Source: Pseudomonadota bacterium (GTDB taxonomy: Bacteria > Desulfobacterota > Desulfobulbia > Desulfobulbales > Desulfocapsaceae). Taken from it: 64,000 bases of DNA. Below the pieces are notes generated by a model. It saw only the letters and a list, made by a program, of their open reading frames with translations, ran no database searches and was not told the DNA's origin. Where the stretch lies: contig JAHIUA010000024.1 in assembly GCA_018817385.1 (NCBI GenBank), positions 1-64,000 of the forward strand. The letters are read 5' to 3'. The translations under genes and the position numbers were made by a program. Positions 9,634 through 18,411 of this stretch are shown here, in pieces. The stretch's first letter is position 1; every line of letters begins with the position of its first letter.

Positions 9634-11004
9634 TCATGAACATGATAAGAACGTTTGTTTCGTTTCCTCTACAGCTTTGGTGAAGAGCGATTCAATCCAT
9701 TTCTTCCTGGTCTCACAAGAAGATGGGTATAGAACCGTACCTGTTGTCTCAAAGGCATTTCCCATGCAGCCGGCACCACAGTATTTTTGCCATCGACAGA
9801 CACTGCAACTATCGATCGTGGCAGGGCGGCGGATGCTGAGAGCTTTGATTGCTTTTATTTTTTCACCTTCTATCATTGATTTGAGGCTCTGTGTCTTGAC
9901 GTTACCCAACTGAAAGTCTGCCCCAGAATGAAAACACTGGCAGGGATACACATCTCCTGTCGGGTCAACTCGGAACTGGGTGCCAATGGAGCATTGAAAA
10001 GGAGAACCGGCTTGATGGATGTTGATTGAAAAACAGTCGGCTAGCAAATCCATTTCACCTTGAAGTTCTGCGGAACGTTTATTCACAGTCTCCCAGAATT
10101 CCAACATCTGATCACTGCTCAATTGCAGTTTGTCCCATCTTTCTTTAGCTCTGCCCGAACGAGTTAACGGAGGATACTGTAGCACCGGTATTTTTCGGCG
10201 GCGGGCAAATTCAATTATAGCCAAAACCTCACGCCGGTTGGATTGCATGGGGGTAAAGGCAATGACCAGATCCTTTGCCTTGTTCTTTTCCACCAGTGCG
10301 TCTATTCCCTGCACAGCGGCTCTGAAGCTTCCTTTTCCCCTGATAGCATCATGAACCTGTTCTGTTGCTCCATCAAGGCTGATCTGTATTTTAATTGGTA
10401 GATTGGCCAATGTTGCCGCAAGTTTTTTGTCAATTAGCGTTGCATTGGTTCCCATGGATACCAGCAGGTTACACGATAGGGCGTAGTCAAGGATATCAAG
10501 GCAGTCGGAACGCAACAACGGCTCGCCGCCACCTATGGCCAGTGAGCCGCCACCTGCATCTCCGATGGCAGCAATGAGCTTTTTGATTTCGTCAGTGTTC
10601 AGTTCATCAATAGCCTGTTTGCCAGCGGCAAGATAACAATGACGACAACGCAGGTTGCATTCTTTTGTAATTTCGAGTGCTAAACCATGAAACTGGTTGT
10701 CCCTCCTGTTTTGGTGGAGGCTGTTATTAATGAGGAGTTTATCTTCCATCTGCCGGAGAAATGAGTGTACCGATTGCAGAGCGTCAGAAAAATCAATGTT
10801 CGAGCGTTGGCTGATACGTTGGGCAATAGTATCCGGTGACCGCTTGCCATTGCAGAGTTCCAAGAGTTCCACTCCATCCTTATTGATAATCACCCAACTG
10901 GGTACAGATGGGTCCAGGACAAGATACATTTGTTTTTCTGTTTCTCCAGAAATGGCCTGGATGTAAAGATTGTCTCCTGTTTTTGGAAATGTTGTATCAT
11001 TCAT
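9634..11004 (-). CDS. PqqD-radical SAM-SPASM peptide-modifying enzyme
   Basis: N-terminal PqqD-like recognition domain (about residues 25-95), then the radical SAM core with CX3CX2C as CNLRCRHC (Cys116, 120, 123). GGGEPLL follows the expected SAM-binding GGEP pattern. C-terminal SPASM cysteines (CSIGTQF, PCQCF, CSVCRWQKYCGAGC) bind auxiliary Fe-S clusters. Such enzymes modify ribosomal peptides or proteins. Length of 456 residues is typical. The 262-aa gene directly upstream on the same strand (128-bp gap) is the best candidate substrate. No transporter or classical small precursor was seen. Confidence 0.9.
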   Translation of the reverse strand: MNDTTFPKTGDNLYIQAISGETEKQMYLVLDPSVPSWVIINKDGVELLELCNGKRSPDTIAQRISQRSNIDFSDALQSVHSFLRQMEDKLLINNSLHQNRRDNQFHGLALEITKECNLRCRHCYLAAGKQAIDELNTDEIKKLIAAIGDAGGGSLAIGGGEPLLRSDCLDILDYALSCNLLVSMGTNATLIDKKLAATLANLPIKIQISLDGATEQVHDAIRGKGSFRAAVQGIDALVEKNKAKDLVIAFTPMQSNRREVLAIIEFARRRKIPVLQYPPLTRSGRAKERWDKLQLSSDQMLEFWETVNKRSAELQGEMDLLADCFSINIHQAGSPFQCSIGTQFRVDPTGDVYPCQCFHSGADFQLGNVKTQSLKSMIEGEKIKAIKALSIRRPATIDSCSVCRWQKYCGAGCMGNAFETTGTVLYPSSCETRKKWIESLFTKAVEETKQTFLSCS

Positions 11005-11132
11005 GAGGACAGGCTGTGGCTGAAATTAATGTATTCATCTGTTCGGAAAATTCTCCCTGTAATGTGTCATGAAAAAAGAGGCATCGCTTTCTTCAAGCTG
11101 TGATGCCCCTTGGATATATCAGCTACCACTGT

Positions 11133-11921
11133 TCATCGATATTGTCGCACCAAGTCAAGGGCACGTAACAGTTCCGGTGCCGGGATGCCGATCCACCACC
11201 AGCGGTTAATGACAACGCCGGGGATAAATCCCTTATCACGAATTTCAATAATACCTGGAAATGGTTTCATTGCGCCAAAACTTGGTTCTGGGGTGGGGTC
11301 AGCTGAGGCATAGAGTTGTGGACCGAATCCTTGCATTTCAGAAATGTCCCCAACAAGCCCCACCTTCTGGGCAAATACAGGTGTTTGAAAAACGATTGGG
11401 GTAAAGACACACCCTTCTCGTTGATTAAATTTGATATCTACCTCTTGCAGCACTGCAAAGAGTGATTCGCTGAGAGCCTGCATAAGTTTTTTGTTACCAA
11501 CTATGCGGCGCATGAGGTTTTCGCTGGAGATTATCGGAACAAGGTCATCATCCACGACTTTACTGATCCTGAGCTTTTCCAGCACGTTCAAGCTGACAGG
11601 ATCCATGGGGCCACACTGGGGCAGACAGGCAGTATATTTCGACATATCAATGGCTTCATCCATCTTGTTCCCGGCATGCTCTACAGCTAGATCTTCTATG
11701 ATAGCTGAGAGCATGGCTGCCCGCGATTTGTGGAGAACCTCCGGTGCCTCTTGAGAATCCATGGAAAAGACTCTTGGCTCAAAAACGTAGCTCATACCGG
11801 GCATCTTGATTTTGTACTCTTTAAAAAGAGCTTCAATGCGTTCAGTCAGTTGCTTCATTACTTTAGGATTATCAGCAATTTTCTCTTTCAGTTTCATACT
11901 GCTTTTTATATTCCAGTTCAT
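11133..11921 (-). CDS. 262-aa protein with duplicated motif; candidate radical SAM substrate
   Basis: Not a recognised family. Two similar segments are visible: residues about 11-52 (LKEKIADNPKVMKQLTERIE followed by ALFKEYKIKMPG) and about 134-175 (LMRRIVGNKKLMQALSESLF followed by AVLQEVDIKF). Both have the feel of nitrile-hydratase/Nif11-type leader helices. The C-terminus is rich in aromatic and aliphatic residues (INRWWWIGIPAPELLRAL). Strong AAGGGAG site. Placed immediately upstream of the PqqD-radical SAM enzyme, so a modified protein or RiPP-like precursor is plausible. Other options are a structural protein or a regulator of the next-door protease. Confidence 0.6.
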   Translation of the reverse strand: MNWNIKSSMKLKEKIADNPKVMKQLTERIEALFKEYKIKMPGMSYVFEPRVFSMDSQEAPEVLHKSRAAMLSAIIEDLAVEHAGNKMDEAIDMSKYTACLPQCGPMDPVSLNVLEKLRISKVVDDDLVPIISSENLMRRIVGNKKLMQALSESLFAVLQEVDIKFNQREGCVFTPIVFQTPVFAQKVGLVGDISEMQGFGPQLYASADPTPEPSFGAMKPFPGIIEIRDKGFIPGVVINRWWWIGIPAPELLRALDLVRQYR

Positions 11922-12037
11922 TTTTGTCTCCCTTTACTGTTATGGATGATTTGATCACGGTCTTGTCAGAGGAGTACTCTCTCTTGGCAACACCATGCTT
12001 TTCAAGTCAACTCCCGTTTCAAGCCAAGCAGGGGAAC

Positions 12038-13705
12038 CTAAACTGTAAAACGAAAATATGACCAGGGTGACCATCGGCAATAAGTAGTGTCGACTTTGGC
12101 ACGAACCCGCCAACGCCCACGCTGTTTACCAACAAAATTAAAATCCAGGGTATGCTCAGTGATATTATAATAGTTATAACAGGCTCTTCCTGTTTCCTCG
12201 GCCCAGTTCCCAGTATAATAATCCACCTGCACATGATACGTTACATTGGGAATATTGACTGGATCCCATCGGAACTGCATTTTTCTGGGATAATGATCGA
12301 ATACATCTTCATGGTCGGGTTGTTCAAGACTGGGCACGTTTCCTTTCCACCATGTCAAGGTCGGATCGCCAAGCAACACTAGCCCATAATGCCATCTGCG
12401 TTCGTTTAAGTCGTGGCTTGGGCCTCGTGCTTGCCACCAGCGTTGATAGGCAGTTCCTATATCGCTGCCTCTGCCTAATTCACGATAAAAGTCTTCGAAG
12501 AACAGCATCGAACCGGATTTGGCACTCGCGACTGCGGTGAGACCATGATTGGTGCCGCCACCGGCTTTGTCGAAGATATACCAGCCAGCAAGATAATCGC
12601 TGGAGGTGTAACGCCCCGGGCCACAACAAAAGAGATTGTAGAAATGAGCATTAGGTGGATTTGTGTCTCGGAAGTAGGAAGAGCCGATGTGTTCATTCTT
12701 GTTTTCTGAAGGAACACGCAGTGAATGACTTTGTGTCGACGAATGTGCACAGAGTTGAACCCATGAACGTAAGCTATTGACTTCTGCCTTGTAGAGATCG
12801 GCGTCCGTGGTGTCCGGGTTCGTATAGGTGGTGATAAAAGAGGTTGGAAATTGCTCATCCAATCCACAGTCGTTGAATCCGGTCCAGTCATCATCGACGT
12901 AGGCAAGCGCCGAACGGGCGTGCCCGAGTTGTCCCAGGCGAAATTTGTGGTTGCGTTTAAAATAATCGTTAATCATGGCACTGTCGTTGCCATTGGCTGT
13001 CGGCGTCCACAGACGACCCACCCATATTTCCGGATTTACGTCGCCACTCACTGCGTTGAATTTTCCATTGCCGTCTGGATCAGTCCAGTTCGCATTGGTA
13101 TCCATGTAATAGAGGTCACAGGGAAAACTGGTGCTGGCTCCATGAAAATCATTGCTCAGCTCAAACCAGGGCGCCGGAATGGCTCCTACAAGAAGTACGC
13201 CGACACAAGGATGTTGTTGGATGTAACCACGAATGTTTGTTGGGCCTCCACCGCTGATGGTATGAATCGTTGCCCAATAGCCTTCTTTGCCAATGTCGAG
13301 GACATATTGGTTTATGCTTTTAGACACCGTGCTGAAAATAGCTTTGTCTACGACGACAAGCACTTCTCCTTTTCGATAGTGCCGTTTAGTCCGGGTGTTG
13401 AGATAGCCCTCGTCAGGAGAAAATTTGGGGCGTGTATGCTCTACCGCTTCAAATCTCCGCCTCAATACTTCGGCACGAGGTGCGAAGTATTCGTCAAAGT
13501 TCTCAACGGCCAGACTTCCTTCACCTCGATACTCAAGAATCCGCACACTGGAATAGGCCTGGGCGAGCTTGTAATCGTTTGACAGTGTTGCGGTATTAAA
13601 AAAAGTTCTGTTTTCTGCATCACTGGTTCGATATTCTTGATCCGCTTCAACGGTTTTGTCTTTTTCAAGAATTAAGCTTTCTTGCCATTTTTTGGGATTG
13701 GTCAT
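12038..13705 (-). CDS. Peptidase C25 (gingipain)-like cysteine protease
   Basis: Clan CD caspase-fold protease. Visible landmarks: VGVLLVGAIPAPWF, CDLYYMDTN, PEIWVGRLW, then LCAHSS with the likely catalytic His321 and FYNLFCCG with the likely catalytic Cys360 or Cys361, followed by GLTAVASAKSGSML and LVLLGDPTL. These are the landmarks of C25/gingipain-like domains. Residues about 470-555 look like a fibronectin-type beta domain. There is no signal peptide, whereas gingipains are secreted, so this one is probably intracellular. AAGGAGA site. Lies between the candidate radical SAM substrate and a metacaspase gene on the same strand. Confidence 0.8.
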   Translation of the reverse strand: MTNPKKWQESLILEKDKTVEADQEYRTSDAENRTFFNTATLSNDYKLAQAYSSVRILEYRGEGSLAVENFDEYFAPRAEVLRRRFEAVEHTRPKFSPDEGYLNTRTKRHYRKGEVLVVVDKAIFSTVSKSINQYVLDIGKEGYWATIHTISGGGPTNIRGYIQQHPCVGVLLVGAIPAPWFELSNDFHGASTSFPCDLYYMDTNANWTDPDGNGKFNAVSGDVNPEIWVGRLWTPTANGNDSAMINDYFKRNHKFRLGQLGHARSALAYVDDDWTGFNDCGLDEQFPTSFITTYTNPDTTDADLYKAEVNSLRSWVQLCAHSSTQSHSLRVPSENKNEHIGSSYFRDTNPPNAHFYNLFCCGPGRYTSSDYLAGWYIFDKAGGGTNHGLTAVASAKSGSMLFFEDFYRELGRGSDIGTAYQRWWQARGPSHDLNERRWHYGLVLLGDPTLTWWKGNVPSLEQPDHEDVFDHYPRKMQFRWDPVNIPNVTYHVQVDYYTGNWAEETGRACYNYYNITEHTLDFNFVGKQRGRWRVRAKVDTTYCRWSPWSYFRFTV

Positions 13706-13796
13706 TATAATTCTCCTTACCTGCTAGGGTCGTTGAGAATAGTTGTTTTTGTATGCCGAATTTGTGTGATTTGTTTATTGATTAAGTTTTTGTAGG

Positions 13797-14621
13797 CTAA
13801 GCGACTGGTTCGTTTCTTATGGTCGCTTCACATTCCAACTGCGGTGTTTGGGTATAGTCACCCTCAACCAGGTTTTCCCGCACCTTGTCTATAATCTCTT
13901 TACGAGACAGCTGATTATTGCATGCAAGCATCTCTTTGCAGAAGTAATACGTAAATGCGCCGTGCCAGGAATCCCCGATCAAGGCGTCGGCGCTGGTCTG
14001 GTCGGCACGACAACCCGCCCACAGGATATGGTGAAAACGTGGCTGCTGTATGAATTTTCTTGCCAGTCCGCGTGAAGATCTGCCTTCAACCTGCTTGAAT
14101 GCCTGAAGTGATGGCGGAGGTAGATATCTAGGTCTTCGGGTTAAGAGAAAATCTATAGCTTTGAGTCCGCTACCGCTATGACAGGTGTCAAGGAACACCT
14201 CCAGAAGCACATTTTCAGGCAGGGTGATGAAAAGGTCGTGCAGTTCATCGTCTGAAATAATAAAATTCGGATCCCATGCATCGCCTGCCTGATTCAGGTC
14301 ATAGGGGCAGAATGCTTCGTCGGCCGCATCTTCTTCATCGCCACTGAGGTCGGGAACCTGGGTTCCATGGCTGGAAAAACTGAAGACAAGATAATTATGT
14401 TTCCCTGCTTTAGCCTCATCTACTATGGCATGTAGATTGTTCATGATGTTTGCTTTTGTGGCAGCCGCATCGGTTAAAATTGTGATATCTTCACGTGCAA
14501 AGCCGATGAGCTCCTGAAGTATTGATGACATATCCTGCGCATCGTTGACACACCCTTTCAGTGCGGCACCGGGATAATTCTTAAACTCGTTGATACCAAC
14601 GCACAATGCTTTTTTCCCCAT
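13797..14621 (-). CDS. Metacaspase (peptidase C14)
   Basis: Caspase-fold protease that typically cuts after Arg or Lys. Starts KKALCVGINEFKNYPG and carries the catalytic dyad His85 (FSSHGTQ) and Cys147 (DTCHSG). Contains the acidic loop GDEEDAADEAFCPYD expected in metacaspases. 274 residues is a single p20-p10-like unit with no prodomain, partner domain or signal peptide. Strong CAGGAGG site. It lies 91 bp upstream of the C25-like gene. In bacteria such enzymes are linked to regulated cell death and defence; a role in activating its protease neighbours is inference. Confidence 0.92.
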   Translation of the reverse strand: MGKKALCVGINEFKNYPGAALKGCVNDAQDMSSILQELIGFAREDITILTDAAATKANIMNNLHAIVDEAKAGKHNYLVFSFSSHGTQVPDLSGDEEDAADEAFCPYDLNQAGDAWDPNFIISDDELHDLFITLPENVLLEVFLDTCHSGSGLKAIDFLLTRRPRYLPPPSLQAFKQVEGRSSRGLARKFIQQPRFHHILWAGCRADQTSADALIGDSWHGAFTYYFCKEMLACNNQLSRKEIIDKVRENLVEGDYTQTPQLECEATIRNEPVA

Positions 14622-14976
14622 ATCGTTTCCTCCTGATTTGTTTAGTGGTGAAGTGCTATTCGTTGTTTCGAAATCGCTAGAAAGTATCCCTTTTCAAGGG
14701 ATGCCTCTCTCTGAAACCTTCCTCCACGCTGCTTGTCATGAGTATCTTTATTGAATGAGCCAAAATCCAATACAGTTTTTAGTCAGGGTGGCTTCTGATT
14801 ACTTAAAGGCGGCTAATGTGTCCAACGCTATACAGGCAGTCGAAAGCAGGTTTGGGTAGTATTCACCATTAACAAGAGTCATTAGCGTAAAAGCAGTTTT
14901 TGTTAGCTATCAGGATGACATGCACCAACAGAAGTGGCGCATGTCATCCTGATAGGCTTCGATGTTCGATGTCTGG
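14622..14976. other. Intergenic region with strong hairpin
   Basis: 355 bp between the clostripain gene (ends 14977) and the metacaspase gene (starts 14621), both on the minus strand. It probably holds a promoter for the metacaspase gene. The only clear structure is the inverted repeat at 14907-14955. Confidence 0.5.
14907..14955. repeat. Perfect 17-bp inverted repeat
   Basis: CTATCAGGATGACATGC (14907-14923) and its complement (14939-14955) enclose a 15-base spacer. It follows the stop codon of the clostripain gene by 22 bp. No T-tract follows on the minus strand, so it is either a non-canonical terminator or mRNA-stabilising hairpin, or an operator. The inner part, ATGCACCA...TGGCGCAT, shares an octamer with gaps at 7967 and 16906. 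Confidence 0.7.
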
Positions 14977-16665
14977 TTACCTCCTGATCGTTCTTGCCTG
15001 TTTGTATTTTAAGAGAAAATCAGGCCATTTTGTTGCTTTACAGAAATCCAAGTCCCGATAATACATGGAGTCGTCACCAGAAAACGGAAAATGGATGGAC
15101 AGGCCATGGGTGTTTCGCATGTTGTATCCTTCATGGATTGCACCTATTACGGGTGTTTTGTTTGGATTATCAAGAATACCTTTTACCTTTAGAGCATCCT
15201 CAGTAATTTCCGTGCTGAGATTCTGTCCGGCGAGTAGGTCGACAAGGTCGTACAGGTCAACATACATTCCGGTACCGGGCATACTCTGGCCATAAAATTC
15301 CGTTACCGCCTGCCGCACTTCGCCAATTTTAAGTTTGGTGTGCACGTCAGCATTCAAACCGACAATCAGTGAACCTGCTAGATCGTCTATAGCCGTTGTC
15401 AGGTCATCCAGCTTTGAGAGATCAATTGATGACTGGGTAATATCTTCGTCGGAGTAGGATAGGGCATAACTTTCAAGGATATGCAATGAAAGTATCTCAG
15501 GTGTCGTCTCTGGCTCATCGCGCAGTTTTGTTAAGACAAGATCATATGGCCACCCATTGGCCGGTTCTGATTCCTCCGAACCGACTAGAATGGAGGTGTG
15601 ATTGCGCATCTGGTAGGCTACTTCCACCATGTTCATCAGACAAGCGTCCATACCGATCAGATCAATTTTTTCCTTTTTCATAACCGCTGCACATTGCTGG
15701 AGCACCTTGGCGAGTTCCTTATTGTCAAGACAGTCGGCCGAAGTGTCGTCGTAGCATATTCCTCGGACTTGTGGATCAGTGGTTGAAAAGATTTTGTCCA
15801 CTGTGGTTGAGAATATGGCCCTTCGTATTCGTGCCCTGGTGATATGACGTCTCTCAGCCCGATTCGATATTGTCGAATTTCTTGTCATGGATGTTGAGCG
15901 CATCGTTTCCGGGACATACCAACCCGATCCATGGTTCCAGAGAATAAGTAGATAGTGCTCTGCAGGTGCCCGTTGAACACCCCATTCGACAAATTCAAGA
16001 AGTGTGTCAGGATCACCGGCATTTTTTTCCGGCAGAAATTCAACTATGTCATCCATAACGTCTCCATCAGGAACGCCAATATCGAAACGCCACGTACCTG
16101 TCTGCTGCCAGCAGTCTCGGTGCGCCAGGATTTTGATATTGTCGGTGGAACCGATTTTTTTCATCTCCTTAATATCTTGCAATCCATATGAGTCCAGGGA
16201 AAATCCTGAGCTGTTTGGCTTGTCATCACCGATAATGTAGGCAAGAACAGTCCAGTTGCTGACATCCTGTAACTTTCTCACTTTGATCTTGACGGACCAG
16301 CTTTTCAGAGTGCCAGTATCACGGTACGCCTTGTCGGTGATGCTGATAGTCCATGTTCCATGTGTATTTTCTCCGCTAAATTTCTGCAGAACAGTGGCGC
16401 TTTCGGAGTTGTATGTCTGAATCAGATTGTCTTGGGAACCGCCTGTTCTGTTGTGGAGATACACTGTTTTTCCAGAGGGTGCTGAAAGGCTGACGACCAG
16501 ATCATTGATGTATGGATGTTCGATGGATACATCCACTTCTATTGTCTCAAGTTGTGCCTGTTCTTCGATTTTTATGTCATCCTGGACGCCTTGCCAGTAG
16601 TGGTCTGGAATGAAAATATTAGGGAACGAAGCCTTTTCTATTAAAGCAGTATCACCTGAACTCAT
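14977..16665 (-). CDS. Clostripain-like (C11) protease with N-terminal P-domain
   Basis: Residues about 13-130 are a proprotein-convertase P-domain (LETIEVDVSIEHPYINDLVV, HGTWTISITD, GTLKSWSVKI). Residues about 137-550 are a C11 clostripain domain with catalytic His245 (LILWNHGSGW) and Cys342 (GMDACLMNM). C11 enzymes cut after Arg and often self-activate. P-domains are usually C-terminal in secreted subtilases, so an N-terminal P-domain on a protein with no signal peptide is unusual. AAAGGAGG site. First gene of the minus-strand run; the opposite strand starts at 17098. Confidence 0.88.
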   Translation of the reverse strand: MSSGDTALIEKASFPNIFIPDHYWQGVQDDIKIEEQAQLETIEVDVSIEHPYINDLVVSLSAPSGKTVYLHNRTGGSQDNLIQTYNSESATVLQKFSGENTHGTWTISITDKAYRDTGTLKSWSVKIKVRKLQDVSNWTVLAYIIGDDKPNSSGFSLDSYGLQDIKEMKKIGSTDNIKILAHRDCWQQTGTWRFDIGVPDGDVMDDIVEFLPEKNAGDPDTLLEFVEWGVQRAPAEHYLLILWNHGSGWYVPETMRSTSMTRNSTISNRAERRHITRARIRRAIFSTTVDKIFSTTDPQVRGICYDDTSADCLDNKELAKVLQQCAAVMKKEKIDLIGMDACLMNMVEVAYQMRNHTSILVGSEESEPANGWPYDLVLTKLRDEPETTPEILSLHILESYALSYSDEDITQSSIDLSKLDDLTTAIDDLAGSLIVGLNADVHTKLKIGEVRQAVTEFYGQSMPGTGMYVDLYDLVDLLAGQNLSTEITEDALKVKGILDNPNKTPVIGAIHEGYNMRNTHGLSIHFPFSGDDSMYYRDLDFCKATKWPDFLLKYKQARTIRR

Positions 16666-17097
16666 CTCATCCTCCTTTTATGTTGGCGTTATATTTTTCG
16701 GGTCACATCGCTTCTATTAGAAGTGGCGTACTCTGTCTGGTGGAATCAGGAGTACTCTGTAGAAAAGGAAGCAACATCTACACCAGTTTTATTATTACCT
16801 GTTAGTTGTCAATGAGATGGCTCGGAAACAGAAGTTGTAAGCGACTTGAATCCGAAGTTGCATGCCCATTTTTTTCATCAATTGCTTGATATGAACCAAA
16901 AGTGGTGGTGCATATCAACCGGACCAATGGGGTAACTCCAATTCATCGTCCATAGTTGCTCCTGTTTCAAAATATAAATGAGGGCAAATTGAAAGAATGA
17001 ATGGGATAAAAAAACGCATATAGAGTGACTTCTGTTGTTTTTTTAAAATATTCGTATCGGAAGATTCAGCATTGGTACGTCTATTGCTAATTTATCA
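16666..17097. other. Divergent promoter region of the protease island
   Basis: 432 bp between the divergent clostripain and 17098 genes, so promoters for both strands are expected here. It holds one TGGTGCAT octamer at 16906-16913 within AGTGGTGGTGCATATCAACC. No clear -35/-10 or -24/-12 element was identified with confidence. Confidence 0.45.
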
Positions 17098-17445
17098 ATG
17101 TCGTTATTTAAAATCACGATAGACCGCTGGTTGCTTTTGGATCGGTTGAAAAGTTGTCCTATCTTCCGTCACTGCTGCCTTTGGGGCGGAACTTCTCCTT
17201 TTCCATCACGGGACAGAGCGCCGCAGTATCAACAGTCTTCTCCTCGGTATCGTGAACCACAACCTCCTTCGAAATTGGAGCAATTCAGAAGGGATATTGA
17301 AGGATTTTCGTGCCCGGATCTTAAGGCGCTTCATAGTCGAATACGAAGTCAGTACGATGCTGCGAAAACAGCGGCTGATAGACATTATTACAGGCGTTTC
17401 CTCAATGAATTGAACCGTGAACTGGATGGACGATCAAAGTTGTAA
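17098..17445 (+). CDS. Hypothetical protein, 115 aa
   Basis: Not recognised. N-terminal half is Cys/Trp-containing (SCPIFRHCCLWGG), followed by a Pro/Gln-rich linker and a charged helical C-terminal half (LEQFRRDIEGF, HYYRRFLNELNREL). No clear Shine-Dalgarno, so the start is uncertain; a downstream start is possible. It is followed 28 bp later by a membrane protein gene on the same strand. Confidence 0.45.
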   Translation: MSLFKITIDRWLLLDRLKSCPIFRHCCLWGGTSPFPSRDRAPQYQQSSPRYREPQPPSKLEQFRRDIEGFSCPDLKALHSRIRSQYDAAKTAADRHYYRRFLNELNRELDGRSKL

Positions 17446-17473
17446 GGAATAGCCATGCTGAAGGGGGGCTGTT

Positions 17474-17974
17474 ATGGGTAAGAACCTCTTTGTGATGATG
17501 CTTCTCAGCTTGGCCGTATTCTGCTCCAGTCGTGTCTTTGTGGAAACGATATGTGCTGAACAATTATCTGCCGATAGTGCGTACTGGGAAGATGAAATTA
17601 AGCAGGGTAGTCCAGCCAGATTAGAAGAAAATAATCTTCCGAGCCAGGAAGATCTGGAACACGAGATGTTATTAAGAAAGGATGTGGAATATAGAATGCT
17701 TCAGGAAAAGCATAGACTACGGCTTTTGGTCGCTATTGTTGTTTCCACACCCATCCTTTTGGTCATAATTCTATTCTGTTTGAAAAATGCACCAAACTGT
17801 TCTGGAGAAAGTCTGGTGAATGCCGTCGGGCTTGTGTTGGTAATTGAAGGGACTATGTTTATTGCCGTTTCTGCGGTAACAACCGAACAACTAACTGCGC
17901 TGATTGGTATTCTCGGAGCCATTGCCGGTTATCTGTTTGGCTCGGTTAAACGCAGAACTACGGAGTCATCGTGA
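17474..17974 (+). CDS. Membrane protein with signal sequence, 166 aa
   Basis: Not recognised. N-terminal hydrophobic export signal (LFVMMLLSLAVFCSSRVFV), a polar, Glu-rich segment to about residue 75, then two hydrophobic segments (LLVAIVVSTPILLVIILFCL and, after AVGLVLVIEG, LIGILGAIAGYLFG). It ends with a short positive tail. Strong AGGGGGG site. The layout suggests a periplasmic loop plus two membrane helices, perhaps an anchor or sensor for the secreted protease encoded downstream. Confidence 0.6.
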   Translation: MGKNLFVMMLLSLAVFCSSRVFVETICAEQLSADSAYWEDEIKQGSPARLEENNLPSQEDLEHEMLLRKDVEYRMLQEKHRLRLLVAIVVSTPILLVIILFCLKNAPNCSGESLVNAVGLVLVIEGTMFIAVSAVTTEQLTALIGILGAIAGYLFGSVKRRTTESS

Positions 17975-18030
17975 ACCATTTGTATCTTCAGTAAAAAAAA
18001 GTTTTCGCTGAGATGAAACAGAGGAAAGTT

Positions 18031-18300
18031 ATGGGCAGGTTATTTATTGGGATCGTCAAAAACGGCTTGTTTGAACTTTTGTTTCCTAAACCTGAATATA
18101 TAACATTGGTCAGGTTGACCACTACTGGTGTGCAGGATTCTGTTCCTCCGGAAAACGGTGAGCTCAATCTGGTTGAATACGAAAAAGCTGTTGTAGCAGT
18201 CAAAGGTCACGCAAATGGTGGTTGGATCTACTCGGCAAGTGTTGTTGACACTGGTGAGCCAATCGTAACGGCGTTGGTTGAAAACGTATTTGGTAGATAA
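18031..18300 (+). CDS. Hypothetical protein, about 89 aa
   Basis: Not recognised. Start taken at the ATG at 18031 because AGAGGAAAG precedes it; an ATG at 18013 would add six residues. Beta-rich sequence (YITLVRLTTTG, LVEYEKAVVAVKGHANGGWI, YSASVVDTG) suggests a small OB-like or barrel domain. No signal peptide. It lies between a membrane protein and a two-domain serine protease on the same strand. Confidence 0.5.
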   Translation: MGRLFIGIVKNGLFELLFPKPEYITLVRLTTTGVQDSVPPENGELNLVEYEKAVVAVKGHANGGWIYSASVVDTGEPIVTALVENVFGR

Positions 18301-18411
18301 TTAAAATAAATCAGTCTGTTATGGAGAGTGACTTCGGAAGAGGCTGTTAGACTTCCATATCAGGATGTTGGGAATAACTCCATTATATCTAGAGATAAAG
18401 GGAGGGGCGCC

